From an uncultured Eubacterium sp. (GTDB lineage: Bacteria; Bacillota; Clostridia; Lachnospirales; Lachnospiraceae), in NCBI GenBank assembly GCA_904420085.1, contig CAJFUA010000065.1, positions 81,694-145,693 on the forward strand: 64,000 bases of DNA, written 5' to 3'. The translations under genes and the position numbers were made by a program. Positions 41,109 to 51,072 of this stretch are shown here, one piece after another; position 1 is the stretch's first letter; each line of letters begins with the position of its first letter. The notes under the pieces were generated by a model that ran no database searches, was not told the DNA's origin, and was given only the letters and a program-made list of their open reading frames with translations.

Positions 41109-42881
41109 TTATTTAATTCCAATGGATAATTCATCCAACTGTTTTTTATCCACCGGTGAAGGTGCCGATGTCAGCAGACAGGAGGCATCTTTTACCTTAG
41201 GAAATGCAATGACTTCACGAATATTATCTTCACCTGCCATATGCATTACCAGTCTGTCCAGTCCATATGCCAGTCCTGCGTGAGGGGGAACACCGTATTT
41301 GAAAGCCTCCAGCAGGAATCCGAACTGTTCATAAGCCTGTTCCTGTGTAAATCCAAGGGCTTCAAACATTTTCTCCTGAATATCTGCCTGATGGATTCTC
41401 ACGCTTCCACCGCCTAGTTCCGTACCGTTTAATACGATATCATAAGCCTTGGCATGTACTTTTCCCAAATCAGTGTCCAGATACGGAATATCTTCTTCCA
41501 TCGGCATGGTAAACGGATGATGCATGGCAATGTAACGCTCCTGTTCATCGGACCATTCAAACTGTGGGAATTCTACCACCCACAGGAAATTCCATTGATT
41601 ATCATCTATTAACTCCAATGTCTCTGCCAGTTCCAGACGAAGGGCTCCCAGTACATTCCAGACAATTTTATTTCTGTCAGCAGCAAACAGCAGCAAATCT
41701 CCCGGCTGTCCGTCCATTGCCTTTACCAGATGTTCCAGTTCTTCCTCTGTCATAAACTTGGCAAAAGATGATTTATATGTGCCATCCTCATTGATACAAA
41801 GATACGCCAGCCCCTTTGCACCATTTCCTTTGGCAGATTCCACCAGTTTGTCAATCTTCTTTCTTGGCATTGCTCCCTGTCCTTTTACGTTGATTCCACG
41901 GACAGTTCCACCATTTTCAATGGCTCCGGTAAATACACCGAATCCACAGTCCTTTACCACCTCTGTCACATTGACCAGTTCCATGCCAAATCTTGTATCC
42001 GGTTTATCGGAACCATATTTGTCCATGGCTTCCTGCCATGTCATTCTAGGCATTGGAAGGGGAATGTCCACATTCAGGATTTCCTTGAACATTGCCTGAA
42101 TCATTCTCTCATTGACGTCAATGACATCATCAATATCTACAAAGGACAATTCCATATCCACCTGTGTAAATTCCGGCTGTCTGTCTGCCCGCAGGTCCTC
42201 GTCTCTGTAACATCTGGCAATCTGAATATATCTGTCATATCCCGAACACATCAATAACTGCTTAAACAGCTGTGGAGACTGGGGAAGGGCATAAAACTCT
42301 CCCGGATGCACACGGCTTGGTACCAGGTAATCTCTGGCGCCTTCCGGTGTAGACTTACAAAGAGTCGGTGTCTCAATCTCAATAAATCCTTCCTCCGACA
42401 TAAATTTTCGGATAAAGGTGGTCACATCACTGCGCAGTTTTAAATTTTTCTGCAAAGTAGGACGTCTCAAATCCAGATAACGGTACTGAAGCCTTAGCTC
42501 CTCTCTGGTATTTACGTCGTCTTCCACCGGAAACGGAGGCGTCTCTGACTCTGACAGTATTGTTAAACGGTCTACCGTCACTTCAATATCGCCGGTAGCA
42601 AGTTCTTCGTTGACTGCTCCGTCACGCTTTCTGACTTTTCCCTCTGCGGCAATCACATATTCACTTCTTAAATCTTTCGCCTTTTCAAAAACCTGTCCGT
42701 CATTTTCATCAAAAACCAACTGTAAAATACCACTTCTGTCTCTCAAATCAATAAAAATCAGACTTCCAAGATTTCTTCTCTTCTGAACCCATCCCATCAC
42801 GGTAACAGATTCACCTATATTTTTATTGCTGACTTCCGTACATCTGTGACTTCTGTGAAGTCCCTGCATTGACTCTGCCAT
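41109..42881 (-). CDS. aspS: Aspartyl-tRNA synthetase
   Basis: This 590-residue class IIb synthetase has the anticodon OB fold (residues ~15-105, VTVMGWVQKRRNLGSLIFIDLRDRSG), motif 2 QIARCYRDEDLRADRQPEFTQ and motif 3 GLAYGLDRLVMH near the C-terminus, plus a bacterial GAD insert around 290-420. Full length of the bacterial type. Whether it also charges tRNA-Asn cannot be read here. It is the last gene of the operon, 21 bases after hisS. Confidence 0.97.
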   Translation of the reverse strand: MAESMQGLHRSHRCTEVSNKNIGESVTVMGWVQKRRNLGSLIFIDLRDRSGILQLVFDENDGQVFEKAKDLRSEYVIAAEGKVRKRDGAVNEELATGDIEVTVDRLTILSESETPPFPVEDDVNTREELRLQYRYLDLRRPTLQKNLKLRSDVTTFIRKFMSEEGFIEIETPTLCKSTPEGARDYLVPSRVHPGEFYALPQSPQLFKQLLMCSGYDRYIQIARCYRDEDLRADRQPEFTQVDMELSFVDIDDVIDVNERMIQAMFKEILNVDIPLPMPRMTWQEAMDKYGSDKPDTRFGMELVNVTEVVKDCGFGVFTGAIENGGTVRGINVKGQGAMPRKKIDKLVESAKGNGAKGLAYLCINEDGTYKSSFAKFMTEEELEHLVKAMDGQPGDLLLFAADRNKIVWNVLGALRLELAETLELIDDNQWNFLWVVEFPQFEWSDEQERYIAMHHPFTMPMEEDIPYLDTDLGKVHAKAYDIVLNGTELGGGSVRIHQADIQEKMFEALGFTQEQAYEQFGFLLEAFKYGVPPHAGLAYGLDRLVMHMAGEDNIREVIAFPKVKDASCLLTSAPSPVDKKQLDELSIGIK

Positions 42882-42902
42882 ATCTGTCTTCCTCCCATTC
42901 TG

Positions 42903-44162
42903 TTATTTTAAAGGATTCTTATAAAACTCTTTAAAATTCTCATATCCTTGTGCCTGCAGCTGCTCTTTTTGGAATTTTTTATTTTTATTCATTCTGGTTA
43001 CCAATACCTGCATTCCGGATTTTCTCTCTTCCTGTGCCTGCGCAATGACTTCGCAAAGTTTCTCACCTTTTACGCCTTTTTCAATCAGATAAACAACTTT
43101 ATCGTAATCTTCCGGAATCCGGAATCCCTGCTCCAGCAACAGAAGGACAATTCTCTCAAATCCGATGGAAAATCCACATGCCGGCACATCATGTCCGGTA
43201 AATTTGCCTACCATCTTGTCGTAACGTCCGCCGCCGCCGCAGCTTCCGCCAAACTCCGGTATGGCTATCTCGAAAATGGTGCCTGTATAGTAAGACATTC
43301 CTCTGACCAGTGTAGGGTCAAAGACAATCTCAAAATCTGAGGATTTTGTGGCTTTCACACTTTCTATAATTTCGTCCATCCACTGTTTGACATCCTCGCT
43401 CATATAATTGCCCAACTGTTCAGCAAGATAGGCAATAGGATTTTCCTGCTTTTCAATCTCTGCAAACAGTTGCATATATTTTTCAACAGACTCCGGTGCA
43501 AAACCATATTGTATCAGTTCTTCCTTTACACCGTCCGGTCCGATTTTGTCCATCTTGTCAAGAATAATAAAGACACTGTCATAGCTTTCTTCCGGAAAAC
43601 CGCTGTAGGCAGCCATCGCCTTTAATATTCTTCTCTCATTAATTCTAATCTGGAAATTCTTAAATCCCAGTTTCCCCAGTGTGGTAGTTGTGGCAAGAAT
43701 CAGTTCGATTTCTGCCAGATTGCTTGGATCTCCCAAGATATCAATATCACACTGCATAAACTGGCGGTATCTTCCTCTCTGAGGTCTGTCCGCTCTCCAC
43801 ACATTTCCCATCTGAAGCGCCTTAAAAGGAGACGGCAGACTGTTGGCATTTTTTGAATAATACCGGACCAGAGGAACCGTCAGATCATACCGTAAACCGT
43901 TATCTACCACATCCATCTCTTCCTGCGCCTCTTCAAGATTCAATTTTTCTCCTCTTTTTAAAATCTTAAAGATTAATTTTTCATTTTCTCCTCCCTGTTT
44001 ATTGGTCAGGTTGGAAATATTTTCCACGCAAGGGGTCTCAATCTGGGTAAACCCAAAGGCATGATAAGTTTCCTTAATTATATTTTGTACATAATTTCTG
44101 ATTTTCATCTCCTCCGGAAGAATATCTTTCATTCCGGTTACCGGTTTTTTATTCAAAGCCAT
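42903..44162 (-). CDS. hisS: Histidyl-tRNA synthetase
   Basis: This 419-residue class II synthetase has KPVTGMKDILPEEM at the start, motif 2 MGNVWRADRPQRGRYRQFMQCDID, the histidine A loop FDPTLVRGMSYYTGTIFEI, GGRYD and motif 3 GFSIGFERIV. The C-terminal anticodon domain is somewhat short and differs from the usual HisS end, ending GYENFKEFYKNPLK. No T-box is present upstream. It is preceded by a 95-base gap with a possible internal promoter and followed by aspS. Confidence 0.95.
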   Translation of the reverse strand: MALNKKPVTGMKDILPEEMKIRNYVQNIIKETYHAFGFTQIETPCVENISNLTNKQGGENEKLIFKILKRGEKLNLEEAQEEMDVVDNGLRYDLTVPLVRYYSKNANSLPSPFKALQMGNVWRADRPQRGRYRQFMQCDIDILGDPSNLAEIELILATTTTLGKLGFKNFQIRINERRILKAMAAYSGFPEESYDSVFIILDKMDKIGPDGVKEELIQYGFAPESVEKYMQLFAEIEKQENPIAYLAEQLGNYMSEDVKQWMDEIIESVKATKSSDFEIVFDPTLVRGMSYYTGTIFEIAIPEFGGSCGGGGRYDKMVGKFTGHDVPACGFSIGFERIVLLLLEQGFRIPEDYDKVVYLIEKGVKGEKLCEVIAQAQEERKSGMQVLVTRMNKNKKFQKEQLQAQGYENFKEFYKNPLK

Positions 44163-44195
44163 CTTTTTGCTCCTTTTTTGGTTTCTAATTTACAT

Positions 44196-44224
44196 ATTCT
44201 ACTATTAAATAAAAAATAAAACAA
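44196..44224 (-). promoter_or_regulatory. Possible internal promoter for hisS-aspS
   Basis: On the minus strand TTGTTT (44219-44224), 17 bases, TAGAAT (44196-44201). The -35 is weak, but the -10 and spacing fit and the 95-base gap is the longest in the operon. Confidence 0.4.
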
Positions 44225-44257
44225 GACTTTGACTGGAAAGATTGTTCTCTTTATTAC

Positions 44258-45697
44258 TTAAAATACCTGTTTTCTTTCAATCATCTCATCAATTCTGTCA
44301 ATATACTGATCCACATTTTTTAACGTATCAATCCGTCTGGCACTTTTTCTGTCTTCCGACAACAGTTTTGTCACGGCTCCGGCTCCCAGAGCCCAAACAT
44401 CCTGATAATCGCCCATCATCAGAATATTATAAAGTCCTTCCCTGCCGGGCTTTGCATATCCTACATTTTCCTGATTGCCTGCCATGTTTTTCTGCCTGTA
44501 CAGATAATATGGTTTCATTCCCATCTGATAAGCATATTCTTTTGTAATATCCATTAACCCGGTGCTGTTTTCCATGGATAACCCGGAATACTTCTGCATA
44601 TTCATGCTAAGTTGTGAAGCTCTCTTAATGGCAAGGGAATGAACGGTTATTCCCTCCGGATTCAGTTTCATGGCTTCTTCCATAGAATGCCGGACCATCT
44701 GAGGGGTCTCCTGTGGAAGTCCCACAATAAAATCCATATTGATATTGTCCATACCACTACTTCTCGCCAGTGCAAAGGCTTCTTTTACCTGCTCTACCGT
44801 ATGTTTTCTCCCTATCAGATCAAGGGTTTTCTGATTCATTGTCTGAGGATTAATGGAAATGCGGGATACTCCTTCTTTCTTTAAAACGGTCAGTTTTTCT
44901 TCGGTAATACTGTCCGGTCTTCCCGCCTCCACCGTAAACTCTTTGACCGTTTCAAAATTAAAATTCTCCTTCAGCGCACAAATCAGCCGTTCCAACTGCT
45001 CCGGCTCCAATGTGGTAGGTGTTCCACCACCAATATATACGGAATTTAATTCCTTATTTTTTAATTTATCTCCCACAAACCTGATTTCTCTGATGAGTGC
45101 ATCAATATAACTGTCTACTTTATCCTGATACCTTATCAGCGGAAAAGATGTAAAAGAACAGTACAGACATGTAGTCGGACAAAAAGGAATGCCCACATAA
45201 AGGCTGTATCCCTCTTTATAATTGACCTGTGAGAGAACCTTTCTCTCCATTTCAGACACATCCATGGCCAGATTCAGTTTATCGTCAGAAATAAAATAGG
45301 TATCTTTCATCTGCTTTCTGATTTCTTTCTCTGACATGCCTGCCTCTCTCATCATTCCCGGTATCTTTGCAGGCCGTATTCCTGTCAGATTTCCCCATGG
45401 AAGTTCATGCCCCGTGTCTTTTACAAACAGGCAGTATAAAAGCTTTTTAAGGGCATTTTTTACCGTTCTCCTTTCCGCATCCCATAGATTGGTTATGTGT
45501 GTCTGCCCCCTAAAAAGCTCTCCTTTTTTATCACTTAGTACGGCATGAATTTCCTGTTGTGAAAACACAACTTTTAACACTCTGTCAGCCTGCTGTGCTT
45601 CTGAATTGATTTGAAAGGGCTGTCCCGGATAAAAAGCCTGTACTAAGGACTGAATATCATATTCAAATTGTCTCGGTTCTATCTGAATATTTATCAT
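44258..45697 (-). CDS. hemZ: Coproporphyrinogen dehydrogenase-like radical SAM protein HemZ
   Basis: This 479-residue radical SAM protein carries the cluster cysteines C173, C177 and C180 in PFCPTTCLYCSF, YIGGGTPTTLEPEQ (SAM binding) and the HemN-like GLPQET. A ~150-residue N-terminal domain precedes the barrel, as in B. subtilis HemZ. The family is annotated as oxygen-independent coproporphyrinogen oxidase, but many members in organisms lacking haem synthesis have unknown roles, including haem chaperoning. The start overlaps the stop of the MBL gene (TAATG). It is in an operon where Clostridia usually keep it. Confidence 0.88.
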   Translation of the reverse strand: MINIQIEPRQFEYDIQSLVQAFYPGQPFQINSEAQQADRVLKVVFSQQEIHAVLSDKKGELFRGQTHITNLWDAERRTVKNALKKLLYCLFVKDTGHELPWGNLTGIRPAKIPGMMREAGMSEKEIRKQMKDTYFISDDKLNLAMDVSEMERKVLSQVNYKEGYSLYVGIPFCPTTCLYCSFTSFPLIRYQDKVDSYIDALIREIRFVGDKLKNKELNSVYIGGGTPTTLEPEQLERLICALKENFNFETVKEFTVEAGRPDSITEEKLTVLKKEGVSRISINPQTMNQKTLDLIGRKHTVEQVKEAFALARSSGMDNINMDFIVGLPQETPQMVRHSMEEAMKLNPEGITVHSLAIKRASQLSMNMQKYSGLSMENSTGLMDITKEYAYQMGMKPYYLYRQKNMAGNQENVGYAKPGREGLYNILMMGDYQDVWALGAGAVTKLLSEDRKSARRIDTLKNVDQYIDRIDEMIERKQVF

Positions 45698-46317
45698 TAG
45701 TAATATACCTTTTCACTGTCGATGGTAGTCATATCCATATGTCCCGGATACACTTCCGTCTCTCCCGGAAGTGTCAGTAATTTTTCCTTAATGGAACGGA
45801 TAATGGCTGCCTCACTGCCTCCCGGAAAATCCGTTCTCCCACGGCTGGCATGAAACAGCGTGTCGCCGCTGAATAAAACTTCATTTTCAGCCAGATAATA
45901 ACATCCGCTTCCCTTTGTGTGTCCCGGAGTCAGAATAAATTTCATGGAAATGTCCGCCACGGTCAGAGCCTCTCCATCTCTTAAAAACCTGTCTGCACAG
46001 ACTGTTACCGGCTCTCCAAACATCACGGACAGATTTGCCCTTTGATTTACTAAAAGCATATCTTCCGCCTCAGAGGCGATAACAGGTATATTATATCTTT
46101 TCTTTAACGCATCTACCGCTGCTATGTGGTCGTAATGCCCATGGGTGAGAAGAATTGCCTTTGGTGTCATTTCCATATCGCTCACATTGGTGCTTATCTT
46201 TAACGCATCTCCACCCGGATCCACGATAAATCCTTCTTTTGTATCTGTATTCATACACAAATAGCAGTTTGTATAACACTCACTGACTAACACACTTCGA
46301 ATTTTAATTTCTGCCAT
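45697..46317 (-). CDS. MBL-fold metallo-hydrolase (glyoxalase II-like)
   Basis: This 206-residue protein has the metallo-beta-lactamase motif THGHYDHIAA (H59, H61, D63, H64), GHTKGSGCY and SGDTLFHASRGRTDFPGG, then PGHMDMTT. It resembles YcbL/glyoxalase II-like hydrolases of thioesters; the true substrate is unknown. AAGGGAAACAAG precedes the ATG. It lies 61 bases after relA, where dtd is often found in other Firmicutes, and overlaps hemZ by one base. Confidence 0.9.
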   Translation of the reverse strand: MAEIKIRSVLVSECYTNCYLCMNTDTKEGFIVDPGGDALKISTNVSDMEMTPKAILLTHGHYDHIAAVDALKKRYNIPVIASEAEDMLLVNQRANLSVMFGEPVTVCADRFLRDGEALTVADISMKFILTPGHTKGSGCYYLAENEVLFSGDTLFHASRGRTDFPGGSEAAIIRSIKEKLLTLPGETEVYPGHMDMTTIDSEKVYY

Positions 46318-46378
46318 CTTGTTTCCCTTCGCTTTATTTTATAAATTTAAATCATTAATTTTTACCATACCGCAGATT

Positions 46379-48658
46379 TTAACTGCTTGTTCTTTCAATG
46401 TCGATAATGCTGTCTATGGTTCGGATTTTTGCAATCAGGCTGTTTAATTCTTCCGTACCCTGAGTGGCAAACGTCATGGAAATGGTGGCAATATCCGATT
46501 TACTGGTCCGGCTGTTAATACTGTTTACATCAATATTTCTCTCCGTAAATATTTTTGACAAATCTGTCAGAATGCCGATTCGGTTATTGGCATAAATCAC
46601 AATCTCCGTCATATATTTGCCGTCCTGTGCGCCTTCATCAGCCGCCCAGCTTGCCTCAATCAGTCTGCCTCTCTCGATATCCGGCAGGTTCATGATATTT
46701 ACACAGTCCGTCCGGTGAATGGATACGCCCCTGCCTCTGGTGACAAATCCTACGATTTCATCTCCCGGCACCGGACTACAGCATTTGGAAAATCGGACTG
46801 CCACATCATCCATGCCTTCCACAATAATTCCGCTTTTGGAGTCGCTTCTTCTGTGTTCGCTGTTCTTTGCATTATTGGTCTCCCGGATAATGTCCTCGTC
46901 CGTAACTTCTGCCACATGGTCCTTCTCATATTCAGACACCAGTTTGTTGACAATCTGTCCTTCTTTTAATCCGCCATGTCCGATGGACGCAACCAGAGAA
47001 TCCCAGTCTTTATAACTGTATTTTAACCGGACTTTTTCCATATACTGCGGTTTTAAGATATCAGACAGGACAATTCCTTTGGTCTTGCAGTATTTTTCAA
47101 TCAGCTCTTTTCCCTTAACAATATTTTCTTCTTTATTCTGCTGTTTAAACCAGATATTAATCTTATTTTTCGCCTGAGTACTCTTTACGATTTTCAGCCA
47201 GTCCATACTTGGTCCGGTGGAATTGTTGGATGTGACAATCTCCACTCTGTCGCCGTTTTGAATCTTATAGTCAATGTTGACCATCTTTCCGTTGACTCTG
47301 GCGCCCACCATTTTATTTCCCACGGCACTGTGAATGCTGTATGCAAAATCAATAGGTGTGGAACCGCTTGGAAGATTCTTTACATCACCGTTTGGTGTGA
47401 AACAATAAACCCGTTCCGAGAACATATTTAAGTCATCCTTGAGCAGATTAATAAATTCATGATTGTCCGACATATCTCTCTGCCATTCCAGAATCTGTCT
47501 CAGCCAAGCAATTTTCTGCTCCTCGTTATCACCGTCTCCTGTAATGTTTTCCTTATATTTCCAGTGGGCGGCAATACCGTATTCCGCCGTCTTATGCATC
47601 TCAAAAGTACGAATCTGTATCTCAAAAGGCTGTCCGTTAGGACCAATCAAGGTGGTATGGAGAGACTGGTACATGTTCTGCTTTGGCATGGCAATATAGT
47701 CTTTGAAACGTCCCGGTACCGGTGTATATTTTTCATGAATGATTCCCAGCGCACCATAACATTCCATCACACTGTCCACAATAATACGAATGGCAAAAAC
47801 ATCATAAATCTGATCCAATGTTTTACCCTGCATGGTCATTTTCTTATAAATACTGAAATAATGCTTCACTCTTCCGTCAATCGTTGCCTTAATGCCTGCC
47901 TTTTCAATGTAGCCTGCCACTTCCGCAATCAGATTGCTCATAAACTCTTCCCGGTGTTCCAGTCTTTCATGAACGCCCGCCACCAGTTCATTATATTTAT
48001 CCGGTTCCAGATATCTCAGGGCAAGGTCATCCAATTCAATCTTAATTTTGGAAATACCTAATCTGTCCGCAATCGGGGCATAAATATCCATGGTCTCCTT
48101 AGACTTTTCCTTCTGTTTTTCCGGCGTCATATACATCAGTGTACGCATATTGTGAAGCCGGTCTGCAAGTTTAATCAGAATCACCCGGATATCCTTCGCC
48201 ATGGCAAGAAACATTTTGCGGAGATTTTCCGCCTGTTCTTCCACTTTATCCACATCATAGTCCAATTTGGTCAGTTTTGTGACGCCGTCTACCAGATCCG
48301 TCACTTCCTCGCCGAATTCTTCTATCATGATGGCTCTTGTAACGGAAGTATCTTCCATCACATCATGGAGAAGCCCTGCCATAATGGATTCTTTATCCAA
48401 CTCTAAATCTGCTAAGATAATCGCCGTATGGAGAGGATGGATAATATACGGTTCCCCGGATTTTCTTTTCTGGTCGCCGTGGGAAGATTTTGCAAACCGG
48501 TATGCTTTTTCAATCATCTGCAAATCATCTGAAGACGGATGGTAATGTTTAATCTTCTCATTTAATCTTGCAAAAAGTTCTTCGGGTGTTGCCTGTTCTT
48601 CCTCCTTTGGAATGACACCATGATTTTCAATTTTGATATTTTTCTTATTTTCAATCAT
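46379..48658 (-). CDS. relA: Bifunctional (p)ppGpp synthetase/hydrolase
   Basis: This 759-residue Rel enzyme makes and degrades the alarmone (p)ppGpp. The HD hydrolase domain lies near 55-200 (KSSHGDQKRKSGEPYIIHPL; LLHDVMEDT), the synthetase near 240-370 (GRVKHYFSIYKKM; ECYGALGIIHEKYTPVPGRFKDYIA), then TGS (CFTPNGDVKNLPSGSTPIDFAYSIH), a zinc-finger/helical part (RFSKCCSPVPGDEIVGFVTRGRGVSIHR) and C-terminal ACT. All catalytic motifs are intact. It follows apt by 21 bases. Confidence 0.97.
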   Translation of the reverse strand: MIENKKNIKIENHGVIPKEEEQATPEELFARLNEKIKHYHPSSDDLQMIEKAYRFAKSSHGDQKRKSGEPYIIHPLHTAIILADLELDKESIMAGLLHDVMEDTSVTRAIMIEEFGEEVTDLVDGVTKLTKLDYDVDKVEEQAENLRKMFLAMAKDIRVILIKLADRLHNMRTLMYMTPEKQKEKSKETMDIYAPIADRLGISKIKIELDDLALRYLEPDKYNELVAGVHERLEHREEFMSNLIAEVAGYIEKAGIKATIDGRVKHYFSIYKKMTMQGKTLDQIYDVFAIRIIVDSVMECYGALGIIHEKYTPVPGRFKDYIAMPKQNMYQSLHTTLIGPNGQPFEIQIRTFEMHKTAEYGIAAHWKYKENITGDGDNEEQKIAWLRQILEWQRDMSDNHEFINLLKDDLNMFSERVYCFTPNGDVKNLPSGSTPIDFAYSIHSAVGNKMVGARVNGKMVNIDYKIQNGDRVEIVTSNNSTGPSMDWLKIVKSTQAKNKINIWFKQQNKEENIVKGKELIEKYCKTKGIVLSDILKPQYMEKVRLKYSYKDWDSLVASIGHGGLKEGQIVNKLVSEYEKDHVAEVTDEDIIRETNNAKNSEHRRSDSKSGIIVEGMDDVAVRFSKCCSPVPGDEIVGFVTRGRGVSIHRTDCVNIMNLPDIERGRLIEASWAADEGAQDGKYMTEIVIYANNRIGILTDLSKIFTERNIDVNSINSRTSKSDIATISMTFATQGTEELNSLIAKIRTIDSIIDIERTSS

Positions 48659-48679
48659 ATTCCAACCCTCTCATACACT

Positions 48680-49204
48680 TTATTTTCCTTCGTAAGTCAC
48701 CACTGCATCTACTCTGTAATCAGAAAGTCTTTCTCTCCCCTTTAATCCTGCCAGTTCTACCAGAAACAGATTATCTACAACCTCTCCGCCCAATCTTTCA
48801 ATCAGTCGGATGGCTGCTTCAATGGTTCCCCCGGTAGCGATTAAATCATCTACCAGTACAACTTTCTGTCCCGGTTTGATGGAATCGGTGTGTATCTCTA
48901 TTTCTGCCTTGCCATATTCCAAATCATAACTTTCACAGATGGTCTCGCAGGGAAGTTTTCCTTTTTTCCGAATCAGTACAAAGGACTTCCCAAGCAAGTA
49001 AGCAATGGGCATTCCAAAAATAAATCCTCTGGCCTCCAGGCCCACAATTACATCCACATCCAAGTCTCTGATTTTATCCGCCATGGAATCAATTGCCATT
49101 TTCAAGCCCTCCGGATTCTGGGTAACTGTGGTTATATCCCTGAAAATCACTCCCGGTTCCGGAAAATCCGGTATGTTTCTAATATATTTTTCTACTTCAT
49201 GCAT
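48680..49204 (-). CDS. apt: Adenine phosphoribosyltransferase
   Basis: This 174-residue enzyme salvages adenine to AMP with PRPP. YIRNIPDFPEPGVIFRDIT is the family start, GLEARGFIFG follows, and the PRPP loop VVLVDDLIATGGTIEA is near 118-133. I start at MHEVEKY because AGGAGG lies about 9 bases ahead; the longer frame adds an Arg-rich leader. The apt-relA pairing is conserved in Firmicutes and links purine salvage with alarmone synthesis. Confidence 0.96.
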   Translation of the reverse strand: MHEVEKYIRNIPDFPEPGVIFRDITTVTQNPEGLKMAIDSMADKIRDLDVDVIVGLEARGFIFGMPIAYLLGKSFVLIRKKGKLPCETICESYDLEYGKAEIEIHTDSIKPGQKVVLVDDLIATGGTIEAAIRLIERLGGEVVDNLFLVELAGLKGRERLSDYRVDAVVTYEGK

Positions 49205-49226
49205 CCTTTGTTTCCTCCTAAATTTC

Positions 49227-50981
49227 CTAACAAAATCTGTCAATAATAATCTGTATCTGACTGTTTCCCTGATATTCGTTGATTTTCGGATAATATGTAG
49301 CCATAATCTCCATCCTGTTATTTTCTCCCTTTAATGCCTTATCAATTTCTTCCTGTCCGAATTTTTCTTTCAGAAAAGCCATAAATTCCATGGCTCTGCC
49401 AAAAATCATGGCAGTCATACGATAGTAACGGCTGTTCTCGATGGTAAGCCGCAGCACATTCCCGGTTTTTCCCAATATCTGAATCTTATGTATTTTTAAA
49501 TTCTTCTCCGCAAAAACCGGTTTTTCGTTTCCCTTTCCATGAGGAGCAATCACCTTTAATTCCTCTATCAGATTCATTGTAACATATTCTAAAGGCAGTT
49601 GCATATCAATCCACACCTTTAAATATAAATCTTCTTTGGATAAATTACAATTTTCATTTAATTTTTTTCGCAATATTTCTACATTTTCCTTGGGTAGCGA
49701 GATACCTGCCGCCATTTTATGACCGCCATACTTTGTAAACAGTTCTTTTACTCCGGTCAGTGCTTCATACATATCATATTCTTCAATGGAACGACCGGAA
49801 CCTTTCACGCCATCAATGGTATCCGTCAAAATAAAAACCGGCTTATAGTATTTTTCCCTGACTCTTCCGGCAATAATTCCCGCAACGCTCTCGTGACAGT
49901 CCTGCAAATAAATGACTAACACGGAATCCGTACATTCAGCGGCAATTTCTATAGCTTTCTTTGCTCCCTCTTCTGTCAGTTGTTTTCTCTCTTCATTGAA
50001 CTCTTTCAGTTTTTCAGCCAAATCTTTTGCTTTTTCTTTATCTTCGCAAGCCAATAGTTCCATGGCTTTTCTTGCCGTATCCAGTCTTCCGCTGGCATTC
50101 AGGCATGGACCCAAAATAAATCCAAAATGGTAGGCATCCAACTTTTTTTTATCCAACTGACATGCCTCAATTAACGCATTGATTCCAATATGATGATTAT
50201 ATTTGAAAGCTTCTATCCCTGCTTTCACAACAATTCTGTTCTCTCCTCTTAAGTCTACCACATCACAGACAGTCGCCATTGCAGCATAGGGAAGGAACTC
50301 CCTGACAAAATTTTGCGATTGTTCCATGGATTCAGACAGGGCTGAAATCAACTGATATGCTACCATGGCGCCACACAATTCCTTAAAGGGATAAGGGCAG
50401 TCCGCCTGCTTATGATTAATCACCGCATCTGCCTGCGGCAGAACATATTTTTTTTCTCCGTCTTCTTCATTATATACTACCTGATGGTGATCGGTTACAA
50501 TAACCGTCATTCCAAGAGATTTGGCGTATTCCACCTGAGAAATTGCGGCAATTCCGTTATCACAGGTCAGTATGGTATCCACACCATCCTCATATGCCTG
50601 TCTTATCAGCCGCTCATTAATGCCATAACCATCCTCAATCCGGTGGGGAACCACCACGTCTACCACTGCTCCCAGTTTCTTTAATGATTGGTGTAAAATA
50701 AATCCGGAACAGATTCCATCCACGTCATAATCGCAGATAATTCGTATTTTATTTTGTTGGCTGATTTTTATTTTTAAAATATGGACCCCTTTATCCATAT
50801 CTTTCAACAGCCATGGGGAGTGTAAATTTTCTATGCCGCCCCGTAAATATTCTTCGATATCTTCATCGCTGATGATATCCCTGTTTCTGATTAACCGCGC
50901 AGTAATGGGGCTGATATGAAATTTTTCTGATATTCTCTTAAAATCTGCCTTTTTCGTCTGCAGGTACCATTTTTCTTTCAT
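49227..50981 (-). CDS. recJ: Single-stranded-DNA-specific 5'-3' exonuclease RecJ
   Basis: This 584-residue DHH/DHHA1 nuclease has metal motifs CDYDVDG (83-89), TCDNGI (139-144) and TDHHQV (DHH at 164-166), then a second set including GPCLNASGRLD and DHHA1-like SGRSIEEYDMYEAL and YGGHKMAAG. It acts in recombination and mismatch repair. It is short compared with B. subtilis RecJ and lacks the long C-terminal region. I start at MKEKWYL with GGAG 6 bases upstream. It is the first gene of the seven-gene operon. Confidence 0.94.
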   Translation of the reverse strand: MKEKWYLQTKKADFKRISEKFHISPITARLIRNRDIISDEDIEEYLRGGIENLHSPWLLKDMDKGVHILKIKISQQNKIRIICDYDVDGICSGFILHQSLKKLGAVVDVVVPHRIEDGYGINERLIRQAYEDGVDTILTCDNGIAAISQVEYAKSLGMTVIVTDHHQVVYNEEDGEKKYVLPQADAVINHKQADCPYPFKELCGAMVAYQLISALSESMEQSQNFVREFLPYAAMATVCDVVDLRGENRIVVKAGIEAFKYNHHIGINALIEACQLDKKKLDAYHFGFILGPCLNASGRLDTARKAMELLACEDKEKAKDLAEKLKEFNEERKQLTEEGAKKAIEIAAECTDSVLVIYLQDCHESVAGIIAGRVREKYYKPVFILTDTIDGVKGSGRSIEEYDMYEALTGVKELFTKYGGHKMAAGISLPKENVEILRKKLNENCNLSKEDLYLKVWIDMQLPLEYVTMNLIEELKVIAPHGKGNEKPVFAEKNLKIHKIQILGKTGNVLRLTIENSRYYRMTAMIFGRAMEFMAFLKEKFGQEEIDKALKGENNRMEIMATYYPKINEYQGNSQIQIIIDRFC

Positions 50982-51025
50982 GTGCGCTCCAATAATCACT
51001 AAGACTTCTTATCCTCAAACATAAC

Positions 51026-51058
51026 AGACGGTATCACCCGGGTAAGGCGATACCGTCT
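51026..51058. terminator. Terminator after secDF
   Basis: AGACGGTATC and GATACCGTCT pair perfectly with CACC/GGTAAGGC-type pairing in the loop. T-rich on both strands; it separates secDF from recJ on the minus strand. Confidence 0.85.
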
Positions 51059-51072
51059 TTCTTCATTCCAAA

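Noticed and set aside
44163..44257. T-box leader ahead of hisS
   Set aside because: The gap is 95 bases, too short for a T-box, and lacks its conserved sequence and terminator.
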